IMG/VR virus record: IMGVR_UViG_3300034355_001344
Location: 1 to 24,177 of that record
Strand: one strand, 5' to 3'
Source: a virus
DNA length: 24,177 nucleotides
The notes beneath the pieces were generated by a model, which had not been told where the DNA came from, did not search any database, and saw nothing but the letters and a program-made list of their open reading frames with translations. Positions 12,447-20,076 of the stretch are shown here, piece by piece. The translations under genes were made by a program, and so were the position numbers. The stretch's first letter is position 1; every line of letters starts with the position of its first letter.

Positions 12447-13890
12447 ATCGGCTTTAGCTTTAAAGCTAAAACCAGTCCTGTCAGCTCCAACGGGATCAGG
12501 TAAAACGAGAATCGCCTCAGAGATATTCGCTCTTGCTCGCGTAAAAAATAAGCGTGTGTGTTTCTGTGTTCCGTTTTTGTCCCTTATCCGCCAAACCTAT
12601 CGGGCATTTGTTGAGGCTGGGATAGATGAGCGGGAGATCGGGATAATTCAGGCTAATAATGAACTCACAGACTGGTCGCGTCCGGTTCAGATCGCCTCGA
12701 TTGATACGCTATCCCGCCGGCCAAAATTCCCGGATGTCGATGTTGTGATCTTTGATGAAGTCCATAACAATTCTGTCGTTTACAAACGATGGATGGAGGC
12801 ATCTCCCAACACCTATTTTATCGGATTGTCTGCGACTCCATGGGCCAGTGGCATGAGCAAGCTCTGGGACAAAATGATCGTTGTCTCGACAGTCGCTGAG
12901 CTTATTAAAGATGGATACCTGTCTCCATTCAAATATTACGCGCCGTCTGTTCCTGACCTGCGAGACGTCAAGATAGTTGCTGGTGATTATCAAAAGGACC
13001 AGCTTGCACTGGCCATGAGCAAGGCTGATCTCATAGCTGACATCGTGACTACGTGGATAAAGAAAGGCGAGAACAGGCCGACCTTTTGCTTTGCCGTGAA
13101 CCGCCGCCATGCTCAGGAGATCCAGCACCAGTTCCTGAATGCCGGAATCCCGGCTGGTTACGTGGATGCCTATACGCCCGTCGAGGAGCGTGAGGCCATG
13201 ATTAATCAGCTACGGGACGGAGAATTAAAGGTCATCTGTAATATCGGAACGATGACGACTGGCGTTGATGCGCCTTTTGTGTCCTGCATCATTCTAGCGC
13301 GCCCGACAAAGAGTGAGATGCTTTTTGTGCAAATTATCGGTCGCGGCTTGAGGACTAATCCAGATAAACAGGATTGTATTATTCTGGATCATTCCTCGAC
13401 TGCCCTTAATCTCGGCAGGCCAGATGAGATATTTTACGATCATTTTCGTGGTGGTCAGTCTCCTGTTGGTGGGACGAAAGCAGACAAGAAGGAAAAAGAA
13501 GATCCAAAGCCGAGAGCCTGCCCGAGTTGCGGATTCCTGCTTTTGCCTAAAGAAAAGGATTGTCCATCTTGTGGATATGTATTCCCTCCGCCCAGCAGTG
13601 ATGTATATGTAGCAGATGGCGAGCTTGCGGAATTGGGTTCTGGTGGTAAGCTACGCAAGGTCAAATTTGACGAGAAGCAATCTTTCTGGTCTGGATTGCT
13701 TTATCTTGCTGAAGAGCGTGGTCGGGCGCGTTCATGGGCGTTGGCCAATTATAAGAACAAGTTTGGGGTTTGGCCGAGAAATCTCAAGGATAAACCTGAG
13801 TATCCCACAAAATCGGTAAAAGACTTTGTAAAAAGTCGAAGTATCGCGTGGGCAAAAAGAATGGAAAAAGAAAGAATATTAACGGGATGA
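12400..13890 (+). CDS. SF2 DEAD/DEAH-box helicase with zinc ribbon
   Basis: The start is a GTG at 12400 with GGAGAG about seven bases upstream. The 496-residue protein has LRPYQENAI near the N-terminus (Q-motif-like), Walker A APTGSGKT (29-36), motif II DEVH (119-122), motif III SAT (144-146), TGVDAP near 287 and motif VI QIIGRGLR (311-318). A zinc ribbon follows, with CPSCG pairs at C374/C377 and C388/C391, and a C-terminal domain with WALANYKNKFGVWP. It is likely the phage replication or recombination helicase. No primase or DNA polymerase is in this window. Confidence 0.95.
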   Translation: MKQLRPYQENAIQELRSALALKLKPVLSAPTGSGKTRIASEIFALARVKNKRVCFCVPFLSLIRQTYRAFVEAGIDEREIGIIQANNELTDWSRPVQIASIDTLSRRPKFPDVDVVIFDEVHNNSVVYKRWMEASPNTYFIGLSATPWASGMSKLWDKMIVVSTVAELIKDGYLSPFKYYAPSVPDLRDVKIVAGDYQKDQLALAMSKADLIADIVTTWIKKGENRPTFCFAVNRRHAQEIQHQFLNAGIPAGYVDAYTPVEEREAMINQLRDGELKVICNIGTMTTGVDAPFVSCIILARPTKSEMLFVQIIGRGLRTNPDKQDCIILDHSSTALNLGRPDEIFYDHFRGGQSPVGGTKADKKEKEDPKPRACPSCGFLLLPKEKDCPSCGYVFPPPSSDVYVADGELAELGSGGKLRKVKFDEKQSFWSGLLYLAEERGRARSWALANYKNKFGVWPRNLKDKPEYPTKSVKDFVKSRSIAWAKRMEKERILTG

Positions 13891-14072
13891 GTTACTTCAA
13901 GAAGCCAGTGGTCGTTGAAAAACGCAAGCTTGGACCGAACAGATGGAAGAAGTCTGCGCCAGATCAGCCTGAAAAGCCGGTTTACAGCGATATAGAAAAA
14001 CAGCTACACAAGCATAGCAAGCGGAACTCGACCTATTTCCCGCCATCCTGGTGGCTACCCGGAGAAAAGTGA
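13887..14072 (+). CDS. Hypothetical 61-aa basic protein
   Basis: The ATG at 13887 overlaps the helicase stop as ATGA. The product is basic and rich in Lys, Pro and Trp (KKPVVVEKRKLGPNRWKKS, ending YFPPSWWLPGEK). No domain was recognised. An earlier in-frame GTG at 13848 inside the helicase gene is less likely. It abuts the next gene directly (stop 14070-14072, ATG 14073). Confidence 0.65.
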   Translation: MSYFKKPVVVEKRKLGPNRWKKSAPDQPEKPVYSDIEKQLHKHSKRNSTYFPPSWWLPGEK

Positions 14073-14609
14073 ATGGCACGCCCTGGCCGTAAGCGGAAAA
14101 TCGAAGCGCCGCGTTTTCCAAACGGCCAGGTAAAGCCGGCGGAACAAGAGCCGTCTCCAACTCTGGTTAAGCGCCTGGCTGCCTATTCTCTGGTCGGAAT
14201 GCAGGATGCGCAATGGGGTACTGTTCCGGGTATATTCTATCTCAGCAGGAAGATAGACGAGACTGAATATGAGACGGCCAAGCGGTTCTCAAGTCTCTAC
14301 AGCCAGTATATTGCGGTTATAAACGGCCCACGTAGGCCAAAAACATCTACCGGAGAGCAGAGAGGCCAATCGGCTCAGATTGATGTGGATACGTTTCTGG
14401 GCCAGCAAGAGGCATCCAGGCATACCGATGTCATGGACAGGTATAATGACGCCTACACAGCCCTGCAAAATCTTGGGGCTGGTGTGGCTACAGAGGTCAT
14501 TAATTTCTGCGCTGATTCGGGTCAGACGCCATGCGGATGGGAAGGGATGATAAAATTAAGAAAGGGTTTATCTGTTCTGGCTGTGCTTTGGAATGTAAAA
14601 AGCAGGTAG
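14073..14609 (+). CDS. Conserved phage protein, unknown function
   Basis: The 178-residue product starts MARPGRKRKIEAPRFPNGQV, then has a helical region with GTVPGIFYLSRKIDETEYET followed by AKRFSSLYSQYIAVINGPRR. The C-terminal helices include NFCADSGQTPCGWEGM and LRKGLSVLAVLW. Proteins with the same 'ARxGRKRK ... G...L.......EYEAG.RFA.LY..Y......P' arrangement occur in other alphaproteobacterial phages near replication genes. No enzymatic motif was seen. It is the last gene of this rightward operon and is followed within four bases by a new promoter. Confidence 0.75.
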   Translation: MARPGRKRKIEAPRFPNGQVKPAEQEPSPTLVKRLAAYSLVGMQDAQWGTVPGIFYLSRKIDETEYETAKRFSSLYSQYIAVINGPRRPKTSTGEQRGQSAQIDVDTFLGQQEASRHTDVMDRYNDAYTALQNLGAGVATEVINFCADSGQTPCGWEGMIKLRKGLSVLAVLWNVKSR

Positions 14610-14612
14610 GAT

Positions 14613-14640
14613 TTGACAAGATTGATGGATTGTATAATAT
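14613..14640 (+). promoter_or_regulatory. Isolated promoter for a candidate small RNA
   Basis: TTGACA (14613-14618) is followed by 16 bases and TAATAT (14635-14640), with TATAAT also present two bases earlier. It is among the strongest promoters in the window. It starts just after the last gene of the operon and is followed within about 110 bases by a strong terminator rather than a gene. Confidence 0.6.
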
Positions 14641-14646
14641 GTTTAT

Positions 14647-14748
14647 TGGCATTGTTTCGTCAGATGCTGTTTCTCCAACTTGTCCGTGATTTCTTCCTCC
14701 CTGCATGGACGCCCGCCCAGTCACAATAGTCTGGGCGGGATTTTTTTT
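14647..14748 (+). ncRNA. Candidate regulatory small RNA with anti-leader segments
   Basis: About 100 bases lie between the promoter at 14613-14640 and the terminator at 14712-14748 without a persuasive ORF. Bases 14668-14676 (TGTTTCTCC) are the exact complement of GGAGAAACA, present in the leaders of leftward genes starting at 5111, 5535, 8198 and 9035. Bases 14668-14678 pair with the leader of the 15985 gene allowing one G-U. Bases 14694-14701 (TTCCTCCC) are complementary to GGGAGGAA before the exonuclease start. Pairing would cover ribosome-binding sites. The transcript and its activity are inferred from sequence only. Confidence 0.5.
14712..14748 (+). terminator. Strong rho-independent terminator
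   Basis: CCCGCCCAG (14712-14720) pairs perfectly with CTGGGCGGG (14731-14739) over a ten-base loop, followed by A and eight T residues (14741-14748). It would end transcripts from the rightward operon and the candidate small RNA. The opposite direction lacks a T-run. Confidence 0.92.
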
Positions 14749-15016
14749 AGGCTTTGATGGCCTTGTATCTAACCGCAGAGAACATGGTCGTCTTGGCGAG
14801 CTGCTGGTAAACAGACGGATCAAGCACCTTTTCGGCTTCCTTGGCGGAAATGCTGGTGCGCTCCTGAAGGCCGACTGTTACACGGAAGCGATCTCCTTCG
14901 ATAACGTCAACTCCCGTGGCCAGGATCATGGACTTGACTGCGTCCAGTTCATCCTGAAGGGCATCCATCTCGATTTTAAGAGCGGCATAGCGGTCAGCGA
15001 GTTCATTCTGGCTCAT
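14747..15016 (-). CDS. Small coiled-coil phage protein
   Basis: The 89-residue protein has an N-terminal coiled coil (LADRYAALKIEMDALQDELD, then VKSMIL). A short beta-rich part follows (VIEGDRFRVTVGLQERTSIS), and it ends with a helix and RYKAIKA. The layout resembles small Gp157-like phage proteins, but the match is not firm enough to name. The leader is CGAGGGACCAAATG, with its own promoter at 15053-15080. The stop touches the T-tract of the opposing terminator. Confidence 0.7.
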   Translation of the reverse strand: MSQNELADRYAALKIEMDALQDELDAVKSMILATGVDVIEGDRFRVTVGLQERTSISAKEAEKVLDPSVYQQLAKTTMFSAVRYKAIKA

Positions 15017-15052
15017 TTGGTCCCTCGTTGGTTTGTGTTGTTGACGAAGATG

Positions 15053-15080
15053 AGATTACCACATCCCGCAATCCTGTCAA
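15053..15080 (-). promoter_or_regulatory. Leftward promoter for the gene starting at 15016
   Basis: Reading leftward, TTGACA (15080-15075) is followed by 16 bases and TAATCT (15058-15053). The leader then contains CAACACAAACCAACGAGGG before the ATG, similar to the leader of the 15985 gene (AACACAAACCTTGGAGAG), suggesting duplicated control modules. Confidence 0.65.
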
Positions 15081-15101
15081 GCCCATATCAAAATATTTTT
15101 G

Positions 15102-15404
15102 TTACAGGCTTCTTTCAACCATATCGACGATGCGATATTGATGCGGATCCTTGTGCAGGGCTTTTTCGATCAGGCGATAGATTTCTGAATTGTTGTCCAG
15201 CCTGAGTCCGGCCTTTCCTTTTTCATCGGCATGAAGTATAATGCTTTCAACGTCGTAGCATATCCCGCCGCGATATCCTGTGTCTGGATCTCCGGGATCT
15301 GTTTCGAATGCGATCTCTGCTTCGCCCCAGACGCATGAGTCATGGTCCGGGACGACCTGAAGTTCTTCGAAGTCGTAGGTCAAATATCCAGTTCGGTATT
15401 TCAT
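15102..15404 (-). CDS. Hypothetical 100-aa acidic protein
   Basis: An acidic protein (KYRTGYLTYDFEELQVVPDH, then a stretch with FETDPGDPDTGYRGG) and a helical C-terminus with RLIEKALHKDPHQY. No known domain, signal peptide or membrane segment was recognised. It overlaps the upstream gene by four bases (ATGA), forming a two- or three-gene leftward cluster. Confidence 0.65.
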   Translation of the reverse strand: MKYRTGYLTYDFEELQVVPDHDSCVWGEAEIAFETDPGDPDTGYRGGICYDVESIILHADEKGKAGLRLDNNSEIYRLIEKALHKDPHQYRIVDMVERSL

Positions 15405-15724
15405 TTTGGGAGCCTTTCGAATCCGATGGCGACGTTTCTTGAGATGACATGGGCCATGGGGATTTCGCCCTTGGGGGTTATCCTTACGCCCAGATCGAAA
15501 TTGACTCTGCCGGCGATTTCAATCCGGGAGGTGTAGATTTTGCGGGCCAGATTGTAAGCTCCCAGCACGGCGGCTTCCAATGGCAGTTTCTGGGGTGGAA
15601 TGGCGATGGGCTTAGGCGATTTCTCGTCTGCCCACGCCTGTTTAAGGCACTCGCCAAATGGCTGTCCTGTCTCACGTCGTAGCCTATGGGCTACAAGCAT
15701 GACTCTTCGTTTATCGTAGCGCAT
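15401..15724 (-). CDS. Hypothetical 107-aa protein
   Basis: The N-terminal half is basic and helical (MRYDKRRVMLVAHRLRRETG, FGECLKQAWADEK), which would suit nucleic-acid binding. The C-terminal half has RIEIAGRVNFDLGVRITPKG. No family was recognised. GAGGAACCCAAC precedes the ATG. A pair of hairpins separates it from the gene upstream. Confidence 0.65.
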   Translation of the reverse strand: MRYDKRRVMLVAHRLRRETGQPFGECLKQAWADEKSPKPIAIPPQKLPLEAAVLGAYNLARKIYTSRIEIAGRVNFDLGVRITPKGEIPMAHVISRNVAIGFERLPK

Positions 15725-15759
15725 GTTGGGTTCCTCATTTCCATGGTTGGTCTCATCAG

Positions 15760-15795
15760 CAGCCGCCTTACGGCTGGACAGGGCCGGAGCCCTGT
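15760..15795 (-). other. Two adjacent intercistronic hairpins
   Basis: CAGCCG / CGGCTG (15760-15765 and 15771-15776, five-base loop) is followed immediately by ACAGGGC / GCCCTGT (15778-15784 and 15789-15795, four-base loop). Both lie between the stop at 15803 and the start at 15724 of leftward genes. No T-run follows the stems leftward, so attenuation, processing or mRNA stabilisation is more likely than full termination. Confidence 0.6.
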
Positions 15796-15802
15796 TTCGA
15801 CC

Positions 15803-15985
15803 TTAGTTCAGGAAATCAGATGGGAATTTAGCTTCGATTTCGTATCCCATATCTTTGATCTGCTTCAGAGCATCTTTTGTCAGTGTCTTGGTCCCAAGGA
15901 GCTTGGCAAATTTATTAGCCATATCGCAGTGGGGATAAGCTTTGTCTTCGCCAAAAACGTTTTTGATCAGGACGGTGATTTTCAT
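15803..15985 (-). CDS. Hypothetical 60-aa protein
   Basis: A small basic protein (MKITVLIKNVFGEDKAYPHC, then LLGTKTLTKDALKQIKDMGY). No domain was recognised. Its leader contains TTGGAGAGACAAAATG, a one-base variant of the leader shared by several genes of the main leftward operon, and it has a near-consensus promoter at 16019-16047. Confidence 0.65.
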   Translation of the reverse strand: MKITVLIKNVFGEDKAYPHCDMANKFAKLLGTKTLTKDALKQIKDMGYEIEAKFPSDFLN

Positions 15986-16018
15986 TTTGTCTCTCCAAGG
16001 TTTGTGTTTATGTCCCTA

Positions 16019-16047
16019 TAAATACCGTTCTAAATAAAATCTGTCAA
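16019..16047 (-). promoter_or_regulatory. Strong leftward promoter for the gene starting at 15985
   Basis: Reading leftward, TTGACA (16047-16042) is followed by 17 bases and TATTTA (16024-16019). The leader holds AACACAAACCTTGGAGAGACAAA. It is divergent to a rightward promoter at 16058-16085, only about ten bases separating the two -35 boxes. Confidence 0.7.
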
Positions 16048-16057
16048 GCCCTTTTTG

Positions 16058-16085
16058 TTGCAAAGTGCGAAAAATCTGGTATAGT
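16058..16085 (+). promoter_or_regulatory. Rightward promoter for the gene cluster from 16177
   Basis: TTGCAA (16058-16063), 16 bases, TATAGT (16080-16085). The same TTGCAA-N16-TATA layout appears at 23862-23889, suggesting a second promoter type in this phage beside TTGACA-N17-TAGG. A roughly 85-base leader follows before the ATG at 16177. Confidence 0.6.
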
Positions 16086-16176
16086 TTAAAACTCCTTGAG
16101 AGGCCAAGGACTTGCGCAGGTCCGAACGCGGAATGCCGACAGCAAGGGTAGCGTCTTGCCCTGGAGAAGATGGCGG

Positions 16177-16401
16177 ATGGCGATTAACTGGGCCAAATAT
16201 GGTTTGCTGGCGAAACCCGGTCCTGAAGGCGGTCCCTATGTAATAGAACCCGGATCCTGGGAGCTGATCGACGAATTCCTCGCTGAGCTAAAAGCCCATG
16301 ACGAAGCCCGCAAATCCGGTCGTGTCGTCATCGCAGTAGACTTCAAGACAAAGAAGATAAAAGACCATAAGGACAACCCGGACAGTTTCTTCAATTTCTA
16401 G
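16177..16401 (+). CDS. Hypothetical 74-aa protein
   Basis: The protein reads MAINWAKYGLLAKPGPEGGP, then IEPGSWELIDEFLAELKAHD and a Lys-rich tail (KTKKIKDHKDNPDSFF). No known family was recognised. The ATG at 16177 is preferred; a longer in-frame start at 16096 would fall only just downstream of the predicted promoter. It is followed 14 bases later by another small gene. Confidence 0.65.
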   Translation: MAINWAKYGLLAKPGPEGGPYVIEPGSWELIDEFLAELKAHDEARKSGRVVIAVDFKTKKIKDHKDNPDSFFNF

Positions 16402-16415
16402 AGAAAGATCCACCT

Positions 16416-16592
16416 ATGCCCACACAAACCAACGAAACCCGTATGGTCGAACTATTCGAGCGCTTAGTAATAAAGGTAGAGAGAATTTCAGAACACCTTG
16501 AGCTATATTCAGGCATTCTCAAAGACACCCTCGAAGAAGAGGGAAAATGCAATAAAGAGATAAAGACAAAGATCGAGCAGGGAATTGTTTGA
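16416..16592 (+). CDS. Hypothetical 58-aa coiled-coil protein
   Basis: A short ORF after the previous gene, with GAGAAAG upstream of the ATG. The product is a charged helix (RMVELFERLVIKVERISEHL, then LKDTLEEEGK and KEIKTKIEQ), likely a small coiled coil. Function is unknown. Position between a coding gene and the methyltransferase and an intact frame support it. Confidence 0.55.
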   Translation: MPTQTNETRMVELFERLVIKVERISEHLELYSGILKDTLEEEGKCNKEIKTKIEQGIV

Positions 16593-16648
16593 TAAATCAA
16601 ATATATACAAGATAGAGTTAAAGTGCCCAAAAAAGGAATTTCCCGATC

Positions 16649-18013
16649 ATGAAAAAGATTTGGCCTGCTGATAAGGTAGAAAGAAGAGAAGTCAATAAGT
16701 TAGTGCCTTATGCGAGGAACGCCAGAACGCATTCTCCTGAGCAGATTGACCAGATCGCGGCGAGCATTCGGGAGTGGGGCTGGACAACGCCTGTTCTGAT
16801 TGACGAGGAAGGCGGTTTGATCGCTGGCCATGGTCGTGTCATGGCTGCCAAGAAGCTCGGGATCGGCGAGATTCCCGTGATGGTCGCGTCTGGCTGGTCT
16901 GATGCCCAGAAAAAGGCTTACGTTCTGGCTGACAATAAACTGGCGCTAAACGCCGGCTGGGACACGGAAATGCTCAAGATCGAATTGTCCGATCTCTCTG
17001 AGATGGACTTTAACCTGGACTTGACCGGGTTTGGCCCTGATGAACTGGCAATCCTGCTGGCGGAGAAAACGGAAGGTTTAACGGATCCCGATGAAACGCC
17101 CGAACCGCCTGCTGAACCGGTTAGCGTTCTTGGCGATGTTTGGATTCTTGGGAATCATAGGTTGGTATGTGGAGATGCCACCAATGTTAATGACTGGAAT
17201 ACTTTAAAAGTAAGCCATGGATTCATTCTTTTTACTTCTCCACCTTACAATCTTGGTAGTGGGGCAAAATTAAGCGGCAATAAGTCCATAAGCAAGAATG
17301 GCAACGCTTACGGTGATTACACAGATAATGTGTCATCTAACGAATATTTTTGCCTATTAGATTCAATACTTTCTACTTCTATGACATTTGTTGATCTATC
17401 TGTTATAAATGTCCAGCCGTTGGCTAATTCAAAAAGGCCAATAATTGAGTGGATGGGCAAATGGGCGACAAATCTTATTGACATAGTCACTTGGGATAAG
17501 GGCCATGCAGCACCACCGATGGCTAAAGGTGTGATGTCGAGTCGTTATGAATGGATATTTTTATTCTCAAATAAGGAAAACGCATCTAGATCAATACCAT
17601 ATTCTTCCTGGCAGGGAAAATTCAGCAACGTATATAACGCGCCGCCGCAGCGGAATAATGAATTTGCCAGCGTTCATGGCGCTACATTTCCTGTGCATTT
17701 GCCAGAATACATAGTTGGGGATCTTGTAAACAGATGCAGAGGCGTGGTCGATTGTTTTATGGGAACGGGAACAACGATGATTGCTGCTGAGAAATTAGGT
17801 CGAGAATGCCGAGGTATTGAAATCAGTCCGGCCTATGTAGACATCTGTGTGGAAAGATGGCAGAATTTCACGGGAAAAGAAGCTCATCTGGAATCTAATG
17901 GAGAGTCTTTTAATAATTTGAAGGCGAAAAAAAATCATGTCCAACGATCAGAAAGTAAAGAAACCGGGAATGCCTCCCTTCAAGCCGACGGAAGAAAACC
18001 GGAAGATGGTTGA
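16649..18013 (+). CDS. ParB-domain / DNA methyltransferase fusion
   Basis: The N-terminal 120 residues are a ParB/Srx-like domain (VNKLVPYARNARTHSPEQID, then IREWGWTTPVLIDEEGGLIA and GHGRVMAAKKLG). A beta-class amino-methyltransferase follows, with motif IV TSPPYNLG at 196-203 and motif I-like FMGTGTT at 370-376. Motif IV preceding motif I is typical of beta-class N4-cytosine or N6-adenine enzymes, and TSPPY is often seen in N4 types. Such fusions are common in phages, usually beside the terminase as here. The catalytic half is AT-rich compared with the ParB half. The last 26 codons overlap the small terminase gene in another frame. Confidence 0.9.
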   Translation: MKKIWPADKVERREVNKLVPYARNARTHSPEQIDQIAASIREWGWTTPVLIDEEGGLIAGHGRVMAAKKLGIGEIPVMVASGWSDAQKKAYVLADNKLALNAGWDTEMLKIELSDLSEMDFNLDLTGFGPDELAILLAEKTEGLTDPDETPEPPAEPVSVLGDVWILGNHRLVCGDATNVNDWNTLKVSHGFILFTSPPYNLGSGAKLSGNKSISKNGNAYGDYTDNVSSNEYFCLLDSILSTSMTFVDLSVINVQPLANSKRPIIEWMGKWATNLIDIVTWDKGHAAPPMAKGVMSSRYEWIFLFSNKENASRSIPYSSWQGKFSNVYNAPPQRNNEFASVHGATFPVHLPEYIVGDLVNRCRGVVDCFMGTGTTMIAAEKLGRECRGIEISPAYVDICVERWQNFTGKEAHLESNGESFNNLKAKKNHVQRSESKETGNASLQADGRKPEDG

Positions 18014-18350
18014 GGCCATGTCCAGCTTCGGAATGCCTCAGGCTCAGATATGCACGGTTCTGGATATAGATCCTAAAACCTTGAGGAAATATTTCCGCGA
18101 GGAATTGGACAAGGCTATGATCAAGGCCAATGCCAAGGTCGCGGCTAATCTATTCCGCCAGGCCACCAAGGATGACTTTAAGGCTACGACGGCTGCTATA
18201 TTCTGGTCAAAGACCCGGATGGGCTGGAAAGAGCCTGTTCACATGGAGCATTCCGGTTCATTAAGCGTGAATTTCAAAGGCATGTCAGACGATGAGCTTG
18301 ACGACTTTATCGCGGAGCAAACGGGAAACCTTAGCGGAAGCTTTGATTGA
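17937..18350 (+). CDS. terS: Terminase small subunit (TerS-like)
   Basis: The 137-residue product has an HTH-like N-terminal region (VEAMSSFGMPQAQICTVLDI followed by DPKTLRKYFREELD), then KANAKVAANLFRQATKDDFK and AAIFWSKTRMGWKE. This order is typical of alphaproteobacterial phage small terminase subunits, which bind the packaging site and hand DNA to TerL. Position directly upstream of and overlapping the large terminase gene supports the call. It also overlaps the methyltransferase 3' end by 77 bases. Confidence 0.85.
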   Translation: MSNDQKVKKPGMPPFKPTEENRKMVEAMSSFGMPQAQICTVLDIDPKTLRKYFREELDKAMIKANAKVAANLFRQATKDDFKATTAAIFWSKTRMGWKEPVHMEHSGSLSVNFKGMSDDELDDFIAEQTGNLSGSFD

Positions 18351-19989
18351 AAAATCGCGCCGCCAATGCGAAGCCTCGTTTGTTCACTTTGTCAAGAAAG
18401 CATGGCCCAATATTGAGCCCGGAAACAATTTGATATGGGGATGGCATATGAATGCCATTTGCGAACATCTTGAGGCCGTTTATTATGGAGAAATCAATCG
18501 TTTACTTATAAATGTTCCTCCTGGGTTTTCTAAATCGCTTTTGACATCTGTGTTCTTTCCGAGTTGGTGTTGGGCGAAGGATCCGCATCTGCGGTTTTTG
18601 TGCGCATCCCATACGCAAAGTCTGGCTATTCGCGATTCGACAAAAATGCGTCGGCTTGTCCAAAGCGATTGGTATCAGGCTCGATGGGGCGACAAGATCA
18701 TTCTTACCGGCGACCAGAACGCCAAGACCAAATTCGAGAATAAAGCGACAGGCTTTAGAGAGGCTGTGGCTGCTGGCTCGATCACTGGCTCCAGAGGCGA
18801 CATCGTTATCATTGACGATCCGCATTCTGTCGAGGGCGCTGCGTCTGAGGCCATGCGCAATTCTACGATTGAATGGTTTCTTGAGGCCGTTCCGACTCGC
18901 TTGAACAATCCCGAAACGTCGTCGATTGTTGTCATTATGCAGCGCCTCAATGAGGGCGATGTATCTGGCGTAATCATTGATAAGCAGCTTGGGTATGAGC
19001 ATCTCTGCCTGCCGATGGAATTCGAAGAAGACCGGCGATGCGAGACCAGCATAGGCTTTGTAGATCCGCGTGAGGAAGAGGGCGAGCTACTATTCCCGGA
19101 TCGATTCCCGCGTGAGGTTGTCGAACGGGACAAAAGGGTTATGGGGCCGTTCGCCACTGCCGGCCAGTTCCAGCAGCGCCCATCTCCCAGAGGAGGCGGC
19201 ATTATCCAGCGATCCTGGTGGCAGCTTTACGACGACAACGAAGCCGCAGCTCAGGGACTGAACAGCGGCATGACCTATCCGGATATGGATTACATCGTCG
19301 CCTCGCTGGACACTGCCTATACCGAGAAGCAGGAGAACGACGCCAGCTATCTGACGATCTGGGGAATCTGGCAGCGCGGCGGCTCAGCGGCAAAATCCAT
19401 TCTCTCCGTCAAGGGCGAGCGCATCGACCTGATTGACGACAGGGATACGATCCCATGCGCCATGCTGATGCACGCAAAGGAGATGCGCTTGCAGGTTCAT
19501 GGCTCGAATGTATTGCGGGAGCCCGGAGAGACTGAGGCCGCTTTCAGAATCAGGCAGAGGGCTGCATGGGGTCTGGTCGAGTGGGTCACGCATATGTGCA
19601 ACCAGTTCAAGGTTGACCTGCTGCTGATCGAGGCGAAGGCCAACGGCATGACTGTCGCGGATGAGATCAAGAGATTGAACCGGACGACGAACTGGTCGGT
19701 TCAGTTGATCAATCCCGGCAGCGCGGACAAGGTCGCCAGAGCCTATGCCGCTCAGGCTACATTCTCGAATGGCCAGGTCTGGGCTCCGGATCGGGACTGG
19801 GCTGATAAGGTCATCACCCAGTGCGAGATGTTCCCGAAGGGCAGGCATGACGACGCTGTGGACTCCACCACACAGGCGCTGAATTATCTCAGGAAGCGCG
19901 GCTTTCTGCATCGTCAGGAAGATATCCTTGCTGACATTGGCGAGAGAGCGACCTACAAAAAGCCGGTCAAACCTATTTACGACACCTAG
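18292..19989 (+). CDS. terL: Terminase large subunit
   Basis: The 565-residue protein has a Walker A-like NVPPGFSKS (residues 74-82), Walker B DIVIIDDPHS (170-179), a motif III candidate VVIMQRLNEGD (213-223), and a nuclease domain with ASLDTAYTEKQENDAS (D340) and KGRHDDAVDS near the C-terminus. It is the ATP-driven motor and nuclease that cuts and packages phage DNA into the prohead. Length is normal for the family. The start lies 59 bases inside TerS, and the gene ends with TAG. Confidence 0.96.
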   Translation: MSLTTLSRSKRETLAEALIEKSRRQCEASFVHFVKKAWPNIEPGNNLIWGWHMNAICEHLEAVYYGEINRLLINVPPGFSKSLLTSVFFPSWCWAKDPHLRFLCASHTQSLAIRDSTKMRRLVQSDWYQARWGDKIILTGDQNAKTKFENKATGFREAVAAGSITGSRGDIVIIDDPHSVEGAASEAMRNSTIEWFLEAVPTRLNNPETSSIVVIMQRLNEGDVSGVIIDKQLGYEHLCLPMEFEEDRRCETSIGFVDPREEEGELLFPDRFPREVVERDKRVMGPFATAGQFQQRPSPRGGGIIQRSWWQLYDDNEAAAQGLNSGMTYPDMDYIVASLDTAYTEKQENDASYLTIWGIWQRGGSAAKSILSVKGERIDLIDDRDTIPCAMLMHAKEMRLQVHGSNVLREPGETEAAFRIRQRAAWGLVEWVTHMCNQFKVDLLLIEAKANGMTVADEIKRLNRTTNWSVQLINPGSADKVARAYAAQATFSNGQVWAPDRDWADKVITQCEMFPKGRHDDAVDSTTQALNYLRKRGFLHRQEDILADIGERATYKKPVKPIYDT

Positions 19990-20076
19990 CCTTCGTGGTA
20001 TAGGAAATATAGTTGCCTGTAAGAACAACCCATCTCCCAAATGTCCACAATATTGTCAGAACAAAAAGGTGACGCC

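Noticed and set aside
4890-14390. Scattered DnaA-box-like 8-of-9 matches (near 4895, 11826, 13570, 14384)
   Set aside because: They are isolated, imperfect and inside genes, with no cluster or AT-rich region that would mark an origin.
14500-14823. Leftward ORF across the candidate small RNA and terminator
   Set aside because: It would pass through a strong terminator stem, overlap genes on both sides and has a random-looking composition.
15724-15770. Hammerhead ribozyme-like CTGATGAG ... GGAAAT on the leftward strand
   Set aside because: Stem II cannot close correctly before a GAAA, so the catalytic core does not form.
19384-20040. 218-codon leftward ORF over the terminase gene
   Set aside because: The opposite frame is the clear large terminase subunit; the leftward reading has no motifs and no ribosome-binding site.
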